This document shows positions 54,001 to 64,000 of a stretch of DNA of 64,000 bases, piece after piece (the stretch's first letter is position 1; the number at the start of each line of letters is the position of its first letter). This stretch comes from Microcyclospora pomicola (Eukaryota > Ascomycota > Dothideomycetes > Capnodiales). Both the position numbers and the translations under genes were made by a program. The notes under the pieces are model-generated. The model was not told the DNA's origin, ran no database searches, and worked only from the letters and a program-made list of their open reading frames with translations. Location of the stretch: contig NHNY01000021.1 of NCBI GenBank assembly GCA_002786065.1, positions 310,001-374,000 on the forward strand, given 5' to 3'.

Positions 54001-55611
54001 ATGCATCATCCCCACGTCGAGGCCTGAACATGGCTTCGACTAACGCCGACCGCCTACGATGAACCTGCAACACGACCACGGACACTCGCTGCACGCCGCA
54101 ATCTCATCTTCTTGCTTTCATTCTCGCACGACTTGCTCGACATCGACCTGCCTCTATCTCTGAAAGTCGATCGTCACTGTTTATCATGATGCAGCTGTGT
54201 GGGCTTGAAGGGCTCGGGATGGATTCGTCGCACTACTGCTACCACCAAGAAATTGATCGATGAGGATGGAAGAGATTGTGTCTGACTTTGGACGGGATGG
54301 AAGAAGTGGACGCTTTGGCGGGTCTTTGGCCTTGCTAGGCTGTCTTTCTTTCTTCATTGCTAGACTTCCTCAGAGATGATCGATTAGTGCCAATATAAAC
54401 CTCCTTCTTTCGTCAATTGAATCGTGCTGTGGTGCTTGCATCTCATAGTAGATCGTTGATCTGTCAGGCGGTTTGTATGTCTATCCATCAGTAGACCTTC
54501 ATGTTGTCAAGAAACAAGCGCTCCATGACCCACCCTATCAATTCCGACTCCCAGCATCGAATGTTCCCTGCGACAAGCCCAGTCTCTTAGCTACCCGACG
54601 AGCGCATTTGTCATTTATTTCAACCATGAAGCTTCCCACCTTCAGAGCTCTTTGCCATCGGCCGGCATTTCCTACCTCCTACGACACGTCGCCGAGCTCG
54701 CCGCGAGACATCATGACCATGGACATCTACGCCACATCCAATCGTGCTCTTTCCATCCAATTTACAATAAACAGCTACGATTTGCTTGATGTGAAGATAG
54801 ACTTGGCCTACCGTCTTTCCTGCTGACATCCAGCTTATAGTTCTATACGAACAGTCGAAAATCACTATCGTCGGACTCGAGAGTGCAGGGTGATACGATA
54901 TATCTATGCGTTCTTACCACGGGATAAATAGACGAGAGTCTCAATCCCCTATCGTCCTCTATGATTCAAGCATAGAATTTCCGAGCCCTTGATTTCCATC
55001 CACCGCGAGGACACCATCTATATCCCGACTCTCTACCCTCTCTCCCGCTCCGTCTGCTCATAAGCGGCAGCTGGCTTTGCCCCACCTTTCGCCGCCTCCC
55101 CGCGCCAACGCGATCACTGTACATGCAGGCAGTAGGACATGTAGGCAGGCAGGCAGGCATTCGGCCAGCCAGGGTCGCGTGGTACTTATTACATGTACTC
55201 GATGTACTGGACCTGTGGACGGGACCCCGCCTGTTGGATGTACGTCACTTCAACGTACTCCCGTGCTGAGCAATGTCCCCTTGCAGATACAGTTACAGTT
55301 ACATTGACGTGAGTTGCTTGGCTGGATATTGAGGCGTCTGCCTTGATTTAGTTGAAATAAGGTATATATATGTATATGCATATGAAGAGCGAGAGGCTTA
55401 CACCTGCCCGACCCCAAAGACACGAAACAGCGGAAAAGCAGCAAGAGATACCACTGGGATCCAAACACCAGTTACCGTGACACGTTTGGCAAGAAAGGCG
55501 ATAGAACTACCAAAACCACCGCGGTACTCTACTGTACAGTAAATAAGCCGACCAGTAATCTGACCTGACGAGACGAAAGGGGAAAACAAGACGAAAACGA
55601 AAACAAGAACC
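54001..55611. other. Intergenic region after the metallothionein gene
   Basis: 1.6 kb. It includes the metallothionein 3' UTR, a GGCA repeat at about 55143-55158 and the promoter of the next small gene. Open frames up to 117 codons (54473-54826) show no domain. Confidence 0.5.
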
Positions 55612-55936
55612 ATGCCCATCCTCCCCAAAGACGGCGCGGCCATGTCGGCCTTTGAGAAGAGTGCGTACGATGTCTTCGACCACAAACCCTCGCATTCCCG
55701 CCTTCACATTCGTAGGGCCTTGTCAGCTGACTCGTTCCGCCGCAGAGCCGGAGCAAGACTCCGCCGCCGAACAGGCCAAGTCCAGCGGTAGCAGCAGCGG
55801 CTCCGCGCACGGACTCGCGAAAGCCAGCGACCACGCCGCGACGCCGGGCCCGGTGGTGGCGGGCCAGGGACGGGATCTCGGCGCGGTGGCGAGTAAGGAG
55901 GAGTTGAAGCGTAGGGCGGAGGAGTTGAATAAATAA
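55612..55936 (+). CDS. Small Ala/Ser-rich protein, 79 aa, unknown function
   Basis: Exons 55612-55660 and 55746-55936; the 85-nt intron (GTGCGT...CCGCAG, CTGAC branch) splits a Lys codon, giving 79 aa. The protein starts MPILPKDGAAMSAFEK, has a hydrophilic Ser/Gly/Ala middle, a TPGPVVAGQGRDLGAVAS segment and a charged helical end (KEELKRRAEELNK). No family was recognised. The sharp GC rise, the in-phase intron with a good branch site and the tidy charged end support a real gene. It may be an intrinsically disordered small protein. It faces the giant coiled-coil gene, with 412 bp between the stops. Confidence 0.65.
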
Positions 55937-56348
55937 GTGATAATCTTGGGGGTAAAGAACGGCTAGAGAGCAGCGTGGTAAGAGGGAACTGAGGGGTTTG
56001 AAGCATTGAACGGTGTGCTTTTGAGTCGTTGACGTGTGAGTCGAACTTTACCTTTTTCAAAAGGTAAGAGATAGAAGTGATGGTCGCTATGTACAAAGTA
56101 TGCACGCACGCTGGGATTGCGTTGATATGATGAGAACAAGATGGGCTGGGAAACCATCACAACGCTAGAGACAATCGCTTGGCAAACACCAAATACACAT
56201 GTATGCATGTATGCGCCTTCGTAACTCCTCGCTATTCAAGGATATATTGCTGCGTCCAAAATAAACAAAGATTGCAGGAACATTTTTGTTCAAGTGCTGC
56301 TCGTTCTCCATATCGGTGCTTTTCTTTCTGGAAAACTTCACTTCATGC
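55937..56348. other. Convergent 3' intergenic region
   Basis: 412 bp, relatively AT-rich, between convergent genes. No feature was recognised. Confidence 0.45.
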
Positions 56349-59300
56349 TTACGATGAGGTTTGTCGGCGATAGATGCTCCCGCTCGAGTGCCGCATAGCG
56401 TTAGGATTGTGGCCACGTCGCACGGTCTGGGGTTCTGCCGTGCGAGCAGCGGTTGGACTGGTTGTCGCCGTTGTCGGCGTTGAGGTGATGTGTCCAATGA
56501 CGCTGCCGTTATTGCTATTGTTCGTGCTACTATGGGTGGTAGGCGAACGATTCATGTCCTGGAATCGGCGCATAAGACGGCCGCGTTCCTCCATCGGCCC
56601 ACGCGGTTCGGCAGTTCGTCGCGATACCGATTTGATGGGGTGGCCAGCGGCAGCAGCGGTGACTGCGGCGGCGATATTCGACATCTTTGACTTGGCACTC
56701 GTAGAATGCTCTTCGAAGTCGTGTGTCGCGATGCCAATATCAAGGGGTTTGGGGTGGTCGGTGGCCGAGACAGCGGCCGCGATACTTGGCGATGTCGGCA
56801 AGGTGGCGGAACGCTCAACCAGGACTTCTGAAGGCGTCTTGATGCGCAGCAACGAGCGTTGAGGGATAGGAACGTGTCGATCAGGTCCAATACGCTCTTC
56901 GTTCGAGGCCTTACGAGCAAGCGATGGTAAGTTGCTGGTGCCTGGGACTGAGGTCCCGACAGGGTGAGAGCCCGCTGACAGCGACGAAGCGCGTGGGATA
57001 GAAGTCTGCGTTCGAGGTAAACTAGTCAGCACGCGCCTGGGCAGTTGCATATTCGCCCGCGGCGGTGTTCCGGAATCTGGAGGATGGTGATGGCCATTCA
57101 CTATCGGACCATACTTGACGCTTGTCTGTCGATCCGTCCCGGCCAACTTCGCCTTATCCAATTCCTGGATGACGTGCTCAAACCTCGTTGGGTCGACAGA
57201 TAAGTCTCCTTCGAGCTGATGTCGGTCTTGGAGAAGATCTGCTATCTTGCGGTTATATTCCTGGGTCAGATGCTGATAGTCTTCCGCGTGCTTCAAGGCA
57301 ATTTGTGACTTTCTCCGAGCGATGCGGCGATTGTACTCTGACACTAGTCGCTCTTCGGCAGTTCTGAGTGCCACGGCTTTGGTCAGAGGCAGACTTGTCA
57401 GCATGGCGGTTTGTGCGCTGTGCCCATTGATATCAACGGTATACGCTGCCACCAGCTTTTTCCGCTCCCGTACAAACTCAGCAGCACCTCTGGTGGTGGC
57501 CTCCCTCTGCATCCTCTCCTTCTCCGCCAATAGAGAGTCCAAGTTCTGCTTGTACACATAAGCAAGGACATCTTTAGCATGTTGGAGGTCACCGAGATGT
57601 TCCTGGACCTTTTCGGCGAACAAGGTTTCGTTGGCGGCGATGACACTGCTCGAAGCAGCTGGATCACATTTGGCTTGTTCCAGGTAGTCCTCAAAAGATT
57701 CTGTCCTCCAGTGCTTCATGTTCTCATTTCCAGCCACACGTCTTAGCGGCGTGACGGGACGGTGAGGACCACGGCGGTTGCTTTTCACAGACCGCATAGT
57801 ATCCATGTCTGACTTGGGCTCGTGGAAAACATTTTCCAGTTTCCGAGGCGGGCCACCAGGCAATGAGATATCAGTCTGCATCTGTGCATCCACGCGTGCG
57901 GAGATGTTCGGCTTCGGCGCAGCTAGCTGAGCCATCAGCGCTTCGAGCTCCTTGACAAGAAAGTCGTTCTGATGCGTCAAGGCCGTCTTCTCAATGAGCG
58001 TCCGCTCCAATGACTCGTTAGCTTCGTCCCGCTCACTCTCTATAGCTACAATCCGGATTTGCGCCTCAACCAGCTCGTCGGACGATCTGGCCGTTAGAGG
58101 CGAACTGCCCATCTGCGACTTTCTACGCAAGTCTCGAAGGGACGATGAGACCATAGCATGTTGGCTACTGATGTCTTCTTTCTCTTGTAGCAAGCTGGTA
58201 AGCTGCTTCTGCAAGGCGTCTTTGGCTTCAGCTCCGAGTCGCTCGTCATCGGCACGCTGGCGCTGTATTTTCGCGAGCGCCCTCTCAGACTCTGCGCGTG
58301 CCGTCCGCTCGGCATCGAGACGGGCGCGAAGGGCGGCGATCTCGACACTCATTGATTCGTGTTTGTAGCGCATGTCTGACCATCGACTTTCTGCATCGGC
58401 GAGCTTTTCAGTGACCTCTGCGAATGAATCCTGATGCTGGAGTTCTGCTGTGTTCATCTCATGCTGCCGTATGTCGGCAACTCTTTCCAACTCCGTTTGT
58501 AAAACATTCAGCTCGGTACTGAGCGTCTCATGGAGGTGCGCAATCTCCTCGCTGTGAACTACTGCTTGTCGTTGCATTCTCTCCTCCCATTCGTTGTTAG
58601 CTTCTGCTATAGCCGTATTGACAGCGACCCTATGTTGCTCCTCCATATCCATGAGCTGGCCATGAGTCTGCTCGGCACCTTCTCTTAGAAGTGACTGTAA
58701 AGCAACCTCATGACGAGCATGGAGAGCTTCGAGCTCGATCCTTCCAGCGTCTTTTACCTCTTGTAGAATTTGCTTGTGTCGAAGTTCACTTGCCAATGAC
58801 TGTGCAGTTGTTTCTGAAATCGCATTCTCTACTGCCCGCAGGAGTGTCTCGTTGTGTTTGGTTTCGAGATCTTCCATCAGCCGCGCAGTACTGGCATCTT
58901 GCTGTGATCTGACGTTCGCGAGAGCTTCTTCATGTGCGTCTTTGATCTTCGTCACCTCGGTAACCCATTCAGTGTCTCGATCAATAATGACCTGCTCATG
59001 CGAAGCTGTTAGGGCATTCATGCGATTTTCAAGTGTAGTCTCGTGTTGTCTGAATAGCTCGTTCTTCGTCTCTAGCACAGTCTCGTTGTAATCCGCGTCC
59101 TTGGCGACTAAAGCAGCGTTGTGTCGATCCTCGAGCTCTTGCCTCAATTGTGAGATTCGCTCGTCGTACTCTTGTACCTTTGCCTGTAAGATAGCGTCAT
59201 GCTGTGCCCGTAGCTCAGCCATGGCTTGTGTCGATGTAGTCTTGTGCTCAGAAAGAAGTTGTTCATTATCAGTCTTTTGCGCAAGTTGGAAGTCCTCCAT

Positions 59301-62300
59301 CTGCTGGTTGAGACTCATGCGAATTTCGGCCATTTCCTGCGAATGAGTGGTATGCTTGTTCGCTAGTTCCCCCCTGAGCGTCTGGACGATCTTCTGAACC
59401 TCATTCGCGGCCTCCCGAGCTTGACCCAGCTCGCTCGCGTGGACGTCCTGTATACTAGTAAGATGCGCATCATGAACGGATCGCGCGCCCTGCAGGGCCT
59501 GAGTATGCTTTTCCTTCAGGTCCGCGACCTCTTTGTAGTGGGCACTATCTGACTCAGCAAACTGACGTTCGCGTTGAGCTTCGGCCGTTTCCTTCTCGTG
59601 CTGGTGTGTCATTGACAGGTCGGCGAGTGTGGCAGAGTGGTCGTTGGAAAGCTTTTCCAATGCAAACCGATGCTCGTCAAGTGCAGTAGCAAGCTGGGAA
59701 GAATGTTGGTCTTCAACTTCATTCATCAGTTTCTTGGTGTCTGAGATGGAATCTTGCAGTTTACTTTCGTGTTTCCTAGTCAGTTCAGCGAGTGTAGCCT
59801 GATGGAGCTGACTCGCTTTCTCATGTTCAGCTTGCAAAGCTTCGAGACGACTCGTGAGTTGACTAGACTCAGACCTGTACTGATACGCGACTTCATCCAT
59901 CTCTTTGACGTGACGGCTCTGCATTTCTTCAGTGACAGCTGCATGGGTTTGAGCAATTTCAGCTGCTTCAGCCGCAGTAGTCACCTGCACTTTCTGTATG
60001 GCCGCAGCATGTTCGGAGTCCCTGATCTCCAGAGCTTGATCGTGTACTTTCCTCAAATCAGCCACGGCCGCGATATGTTCATTATGGCTCGTATCTGCTG
60101 CGAGTGTTGCCTCCCGTTGCAAATTTTCCATCTCGGCCTTGTGCTCTTCTCGGCTTTGCTCCAAAGCCTTGCGATTGTCCTCCTGAAGTGCTTGTAGCGC
60201 AACTTCGTGTTCGCTCTGTAGTGTAGTGATCGCCGTCGCATGCTCCTGAACATTTTTATCGACCTCTCGCTGTGCTTCTGAACGTACTCGATCGAGCTCT
60301 GAGACATGACTCTGCTTCTGGACTTCCACGGCTCTGTCATGTTCGTCTCGAATGGTCCGTAACATCGTGCTGTGGTCATCCTGGAGCACAGAAATGGCAG
60401 CAGCATGTTCACTGCTCGACAGGCTTGCCTCCTCACGCATTCTCTTGACCTCTGAGGCATGATCGTGCCTCTGGTCTTCTACAGCTTTGTTATGTTCATC
60501 TCGCATGGTCTGTAATGCCGTTTTGTGATCAATCTCGAGCATAACAATAGCAGCAGCACGTTCATCGCTCGATATTTTGGCGTCCTCGCGCACTCGCTCG
60601 ATCTCTGAAGCATGGGTCTGGTCCTGCTCTTCCAGAGTCCTGTCATGTTGGGCTCGCATGGTCTGTAAAGCCTCTTCGTGATCCTTCTTGAGCACGGTAA
60701 TGGCAGCAATATGTCCATCGCTCGACAATTTTACTTCTTCACGCACTTGCTCGATCTCTGAGACATGACTCTGCTTCTGCTCTTCCGTGGCTTTCCTGTG
60801 TTCGTCTCGCATAGTCTGTAACGCCGTTCTGTGATCATTTTTGAGGACAGTGATCTGTGCAGTGTTGTTGTCATTAGCCGCTCTCGCGTCTTCACGCACT
60901 CGCTCGACCTCTGAGACGTGTCGCTGGTCTTTTTCTACTAAAGTTCTGTTATGCTGATCTCGTATGGTCTGCAAGGCTGCCTGATGGTCGTTCTCGAGGA
61001 CAGTGATCGCTGCAGTGTTCTTGTCACTAGTCGCTTGCGCCTCCTCACGCATTCGCTCGACCTCTGAGACGTGGTTTTTCTTCTGCTCTTCAAGGAGTCC
61101 CTTATGTTGATCTCGTATGGCTTGTAGAGCTGCCCGATGGCTGTCCTCCAGGACAACGATTGCTGCAATATTCTTTTCACTGGCCGCTTTCGCTTCTTTG
61201 CGCACTTGCTCGATGTCTCCGACATGATCCTGCTTTTGATTTTCAAGAACTCTCTCATGTCGAACTTGTAGGGTTTGTAAGGCTGCCCGATGATCGTTCT
61301 CGAGGACAGCGATCGCTGCAGTGTTCTTGTCACTAGTCGCTTTCGCCTCCTCACGCATTCGCTCGACCTCTGAGACGTGGTTTCGCTTCTGCTCTTCAAG
61401 GACTCCCTCATGTTGATCTCGTAAAGATTGGAAGGCTGTCCGATGGTCGTGCTCTAGGGCAGCGATCGCTGCAGTGCTCTTGGCACTGGCCACTTTCGCC
61501 TCTTCACGCTCGCGTTCCCTCATCTCCGAACGTACCCTGTCAAGCTCCGAACTATGCTCCCGCAGTAATTCTTCCTTCGAGTCGTTGTGCTGCTGTTGTA
61601 CTTGCCTCAAAGCATCGGCATGAGCACTCTCCAGATCTGCAATCATCATTGCAGTCTGTCCTTCGCTGTCCGCCTTCGTCTCTGCGCGAGCCCGGTCAAG
61701 CTCGGTGACGTGATCACGAGCTTGGGCATGCAAGGCACTCCCATGTTGCTTTGAGAGTTGGTCGAGCGTTTCGCGATGTGCAGTGTCCAGATCAGCAGCC
61801 TTGCCATTGGCCGTCTCTATCTGTACGCGTAACTGCTGGAGCTCAGCACTATGACGGACGATTAGCTCTTCATACTGCTCTTGTTTCAGTTTCAGCGCTT
61901 CAGCTTGTTCATCGAGTAATTGTGCATTTCGGTGTTTCTCATGCAACGTCTCTGCACGAGACTGGTCAAGCTCGGTGGCGTGATCACGAGTTTGATCGCT
62001 CAAGGCCTTTTGATGTTGCTCCTGGAGTTGCTGGAGCGTTTCCCGTTGTCGGGCCTCCAGATCGGTAGTCTTGCCATTGGCCGCCTCGATCCGTGCGCGT
62101 AATTGATGGAGCTCAGCATCATGATGAGCCACTTGCTCTTCAAACTGGTCTTGTTGGAGTTTCGATGCCTCAGCTTGTTGTTCGTATTGCTGTTTCGCAC
62201 GCAAGATAGTTTGGTTCAGACCTGTCACAATCTCATTGTGTGCAACAACTCGTTTCTCCAGAACCTTGACGTGTTCCGCATCCTTTGCTGCCATCGCTGT

Positions 62301-64000
62301 CTCGAAATTCGCGATACTGGCCTGTTCATACCTTTCTTTCTCCGCCTGCGAGGCTTCGACCTGCTTCTGGAGCGTTTCATCATACTGCTGTTTGGCGTGC
62401 GAAATCCTCGCCTTGAGTGTCGAGACGACTTCTATGTGCTTCAAGGCTCGTTCTTCCGAGCCCTGGGTGTGCTCGGCTTCCTTTACTGCCATGGCGGTCT
62501 CGAGTTCGGCGGCGCGGGACTGGTGCTCAGTGACTTGCTCCTGCACCTCGCCAAGCTTGGTTTCTAGGCCCTGAACAATTTCACTGTGGCTCTCATGCGC
62601 TTGCTGGAGGGCCTTGCGGATGGAATCTACTTTGGCTTCAGAAACTTCCCGTTCTCGGCTATGCGCGGCCTGGAGCTCCTCGATCCGGATGGTGTTTTCG
62701 TACTTCTCAAGTTCCAGACTTTGTCGCATGCTCTGTACAACAGCTTGATGTTCCTTGACCATAGACGCCACCTTCTGCTCGGTAGTTTCTTGTTCGCGAC
62801 TGTGCTTAGATCTTAGCTCTTCGAGGTCGACGGTATGGACCGTCTTCTCCTTCTCAAGACACTCTCGTAAGCTCTGCACGACTGACCGCTGTTCGTCCGC
62901 AAGCGAGGCTGCCTGCATCTCAGCAGATTTCTTCTCTTGGTCGTGTGCAGCGCGAACGCGTTCAATGTCGCTGTCGTGAGCTTTCCTCGATTCTTCCAGG
63001 CTGCTCTCCAAGCTCTGCACCGTCATCTGGTGGTCGTGTATCAACTCAGTCGTCATTTGCTTGGCGTCCGCGAGCTCTTGCCCATGTGTCACCCGCAAAG
63101 CCTCGACCTGGCCTTGGAAATCTTTCCTCGCGCCCTCTAGGTCGTCTTGCAAGCTTTTCACTGTCGCCTGGTGGTCGCGGACCAACTCAGTCGTCCGTTC
63201 CTCGGCTGCCGCCAGCTCCTGCCCATGCGCCGTCCGCAACGCATCGACTTGACCTTCGTGGTCCTTCTTCGCAGCCTCTAGATCGTCTTGCAAGCTTCTC
63301 ACCTTCGTCTGGTGGCCGCGAACCAACTCAGTCGTTCGTTCCTCAGCCGCCGCCAGCTCCTGCCCATGCGCCGTCCGCAACGCCTCGACCTGGCCTTCAT
63401 GATCCTTCTTCGCATCCTTTAAATCGTCTTGCAAGCCTTTCACCACCGCATGGTGCTTCTCCATCGATGAATTCGTCCGCTGGGCATGGTCCTGGTGGAT
63501 CTGCTCGCTTTCCTTGGCATGACTTCGCTGGAGATCGGCAAGCGAGGTGTCCATCTGCTCCCGAGCCAACTTATGAGCAGTCGTGAGGTCGCGGATCTTT
63601 GTCTCGTGTGCGGCTTTGGCCTCCACCAGCTCCTGCCCGTGAGCCGTCCGCAACGCCTCAACCTGGCCTTCGTGATCCTTCTTCGCATCCTCCAGGTCGT
63701 CTTGCAAGCCTTTAACCGCCGCATGGTGCTTCTCCATCAATGTATTCGTCCGCTGCGCATAGTCCTGATGATTTTGCTCACTTTCCTTGGCATGACTTTG
63801 CTGGAGGTTCGCAAACGAGGTGTCACTCTGCTCCCGAGCCAACTCATGAGTAGTCACGAGGTCGCGTATCTGCGCCTCGTGTGCGGTTTTGGCCTCGTCT
63901 AGCGAGAGTTGCATTTGCTTCTGTACTTCGTCATGCGCACTTTGCAGGTCGCGTATTTGTTCGTCGTGCCGTGCAATGACGGCTTCGAGTTGCTGATCCT
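56349..64000 (-). CDS. Giant coiled-coil repeat protein (partial, N-terminus beyond window)
   Basis: An uninterrupted reading frame runs from the right edge to the stop at 56349, more than 2,540 codons. Met at 63914 is probably internal, since the frame stays open with the same heptad style to 64000. About 1,950 residues are charged coiled coil built of tandem repeats of several lengths: about 91 and 47 residues near the right edge, and a 51-residue array at 60225-61460 (unit like VLENDHRAALQTLRDQH then EEQKxxHVSEVERVREEA). Non-coil parts follow: a conserved-looking block (HWRTESFEDYLEQAKCDPAA ... YVYKQNLDSLLAEKERM) and a basic, Ser/Thr/Pro-rich C-terminal tail. Proteins of this build act as cytoskeletal or organelle scaffolds; annotations such as M-protein repeat are based only on coiled-coil similarity. 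No motor or membrane domain is visible. Confidence 0.85.
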   Translation of the reverse strand, partial: DQQLEAVIARHDEQIRDLQSAHDEVQKQMQLSLDEAKTAHEAQIRDLVTTHELAREQSDTSFANLQQSHAKESEQNHQDYAQRTNTLMEKHHAAVKGLQDDLEDAKKDHEGQVEALRTAHGQELVEAKAAHETKIRDLTTAHKLAREQMDTSLADLQRSHAKESEQIHQDHAQRTNSSMEKHHAVVKGLQDDLKDAKKDHEGQVEALRTAHGQELAAAEERTTELVRGHQTKVRSLQDDLEAAKKDHEGQVDALRTAHGQELAAAEERTTELVRDHQATVKSLQDDLEGARKDFQGQVEALRVTHGQELADAKQMTTELIHDHQMTVQSLESSLEESRKAHDSDIERVRAAHDQEKKSAEMQAASLADEQRSVVQSLRECLEKEKTVHTVDLEELRSKHSREQETTEQKVASMVKEHQAVVQSMRQSLELEKYENTIRIEELQAAHSREREVSEAKVDSIRKALQQAHESHSEIVQGLETKLGEVQEQVTEHQSRAAELETAMAVKEAEHTQGSEERALKHIEVVSTLKARISHAKQQYDETLQKQVEASQAEKERYEQASIANFETAMAAKDAEHVKVLEKRVVAHNEIVTGLNQTILRAKQQYEQQAEASKLQQDQFEEQVAHHDAELHQLRARIEAANGKTTDLEARQRETLQQLQEQHQKALSDQTRDHATELDQSRAETLHEKHRNAQLLDEQAEALKLKQEQYEELIVRHSAELQQLRVQIETANGKAADLDTAHRETLDQLSKQHGSALHAQARDHVTELDRARAETKADSEGQTAMMIADLESAHADALRQVQQQHNDSKEELLREHSSELDRVRSEMREREREEAKVASAKSTAAIAALEHDHRTAFQSLRDQHEGVLEEQKRNHVSEVERMREEAKATSDKNTAAIAVLENDHRAALQTLQVRHERVLENQKQDHVGDIEQVRKEAKAASEKNIAAIVVLEDSHRAALQAIRDQHKGLLEEQKKNHVSEVERMREEAQATSDKNTAAITVLENDHQAALQTIRDQHNRTLVEKDQRHVSEVERVREDARAANDNNTAQITVLKNDHRTALQTMRDEHRKATEEQKQSHVSEIEQVREEVKLSSDGHIAAITVLKKDHEEALQTMRAQHDRTLEEQDQTHASEIERVREDAKISSDERAAAIVMLEIDHKTALQTMRDEHNKAVEDQRHDHASEVKRMREEASLSSSEHAAAISVLQDDHSTMLRTIRDEHDRAVEVQKQSHVSELDRVRSEAQREVDKNVQEHATAITTLQSEHEVALQALQEDNRKALEQSREEHKAEMENLQREATLAADTSHNEHIAAVADLRKVHDQALEIRDSEHAAAIQKVQVTTAAEAAEIAQTHAAVTEEMQSRHVKEMDEVAYQYRSESSQLTSRLEALQAEHEKASQLHQATLAELTRKHESKLQDSISDTKKLMNEVEDQHSSQLATALDEHRFALEKLSNDHSATLADLSMTHQHEKETAEAQRERQFAESDSAHYKEVADLKEKHTQALQGARSVHDAHLTSIQDVHASELGQAREAANEVQKIVQTLRGELANKHTTHSQEMAEIRMSLNQQMEDFQLAQKTDNEQLLSEHKTTSTQAMAELRAQHDAILQAKVQEYDERISQLRQELEDRHNAALVAKDADYNETVLETKNELFRQHETTLENRMNALTASHEQVIIDRDTEWVTEVTKIKDAHEEALANVRSQQDASTARLMEDLETKHNETLLRAVENAISETTAQSLASELRHKQILQEVKDAGRIELEALHARHEVALQSLLREGAEQTHGQLMDMEEQHRVAVNTAIAEANNEWEERMQRQAVVHSEEIAHLHETLSTELNVLQTELERVADIRQHEMNTAELQHQDSFAEVTEKLADAESRWSDMRYKHESMSVEIAALRARLDAERTARAESERALAKIQRQRADDERLGAEAKDALQKQLTSLLQEKEDISSQHAMVSSSLRDLRRKSQMGSSPLTARSSDELVEAQIRIVAIESERDEANESLERTLIEKTALTHQNDFLVKELEALMAQLAAPKPNISARVDAQMQTDISLPGGPPRKLENVFHEPKSDMDTMRSVKSNRRGPHRPVTPLRRVAGNENMKHWRTESFEDYLEQAKCDPAASSSVIAANETLFAEKVQEHLGDLQHAKDVLAYVYKQNLDSLLAEKERMQREATTRGAAEFVRERKKLVAAYTVDINGHSAQTAMLTSLPLTKAVALRTAEERLVSEYNRRIARRKSQIALKHAEDYQHLTQEYNRKIADLLQDRHQLEGDLSVDPTRFEHVIQELDKAKLAGTDRQTSVKYGPIVNGHHHPPDSGTPPRANMQLPRRVLTSLPRTQTSIPRASSLSAGSHPVGTSVPGTSNLPSLARKASNEERIGPDRHVPIPQRSLLRIKTPSEVLVERSATLPTSPSIAAAVSATDHPKPLDIGIATHDFEEHSTSAKSKMSNIAAAVTAAAAGHPIKSVSRRTAEPRGPMEERGRLMRRFQDMNRSPTTHSSTNNSNNGSVIGHITSTPTTATTSPTAARTAEPQTVRRGHNPNAMRHSSGSIYRRQTSS
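60225..61460 (-). repeat. Array of eight 153-bp tandem repeats within the coiled-coil gene
   Basis: Seven consecutive units of exactly 51 codons begin at 61460 and each starts with a variant of [AVM]LExDHxxAL; the eighth is 55 codons and ends at 60225, after which the pattern decays. Units differ by several residues each. The exact period shows the array grew by in-frame duplication and kept heptad register over 51 residues. Confidence 0.85.
63120..63860 (-). repeat. Nested 141-bp and 273-bp repeats near the right edge
   Basis: Units of 47 codons (LQDDLEAAKKDHEGQV ... HGQELAAAEERTTELV) alternate with a larger unit of 91 codons that contains IRDLTTAHKLAREQ and HAKESEQIHQDHAQRT. Copies are nearly identical in DNA, suggesting recent duplication. 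Boundaries are approximate. Confidence 0.7.

Overview
The window comes from the nuclear genome of a filamentous ascomycete. The evidence is many short introns (49-99 nt) with GT donors and CTGAC/CTAAC branch sites, an AreA-type nitrogen GATA factor ending in WEWLTMSL, a HET-domain protein, a fungal sedolisin and a tiny Cys-rich metallothionein. Sequence style fits Dothideomycetes, possibly the Mycosphaerellales; that placement is inference. No transposon, virus-like element, tRNA, rRNA or CRISPR array was recognised.

Layout. 1-8.6 kb: POP1 (RNase P/MRP, minus), divergent from fumarase FUM1 (plus), then an RBBP6-like RING protein with RGG and SR-rich tails (plus). 8.6-13.7 kb: 5.1 kb without a convincing gene, upstream of areA. 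13.7-16.6 kb: areA. 18-25.3 kb: a dienelactone hydrolase facing MRS2, then an Aurora kinase and a class III aminotransferase, both minus. 26-35 kb: TAF9, a type-10-like 17beta-HSD short-chain dehydrogenase, UTP11, two unrecognised proteins (281 and 1004 aa) and a SPRY protein. 36.3-41.9 kb: HET-domain protein, metallo-beta-lactamase-fold protein, Ser/Gly-rich surface protein. 43.4-45.6 kb: six-exon sedolisin (S53) protease. 47.9-51.9 kb: a helical protein of unknown function, a PMP20-type peroxiredoxin with a PTS1 encoded by its last small exon, and a divergent MSC7-like aldehyde dehydrogenase. 53.85 kb: a 24-residue metallothionein. 55.6 kb: a 79-residue small protein. 56.3-64 kb: the C-terminal part of a giant coiled-coil protein built from nested tandem repeats, running off the right edge.

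Most genes are housekeeping and unrelated. Two links are visible. AreA is known to activate secreted proteases, and the sedolisin promoter carries two GATA sites; a denser GATA cluster lies about 3.4 kb upstream of areA itself. The peroxiredoxin and aldehyde dehydrogenase share a 334-bp divergent promoter, and both handle oxidative or aldehyde stress. Exon structures were derived by reading frames across GT-AG introns and checking phase; they are models, not transcript data.
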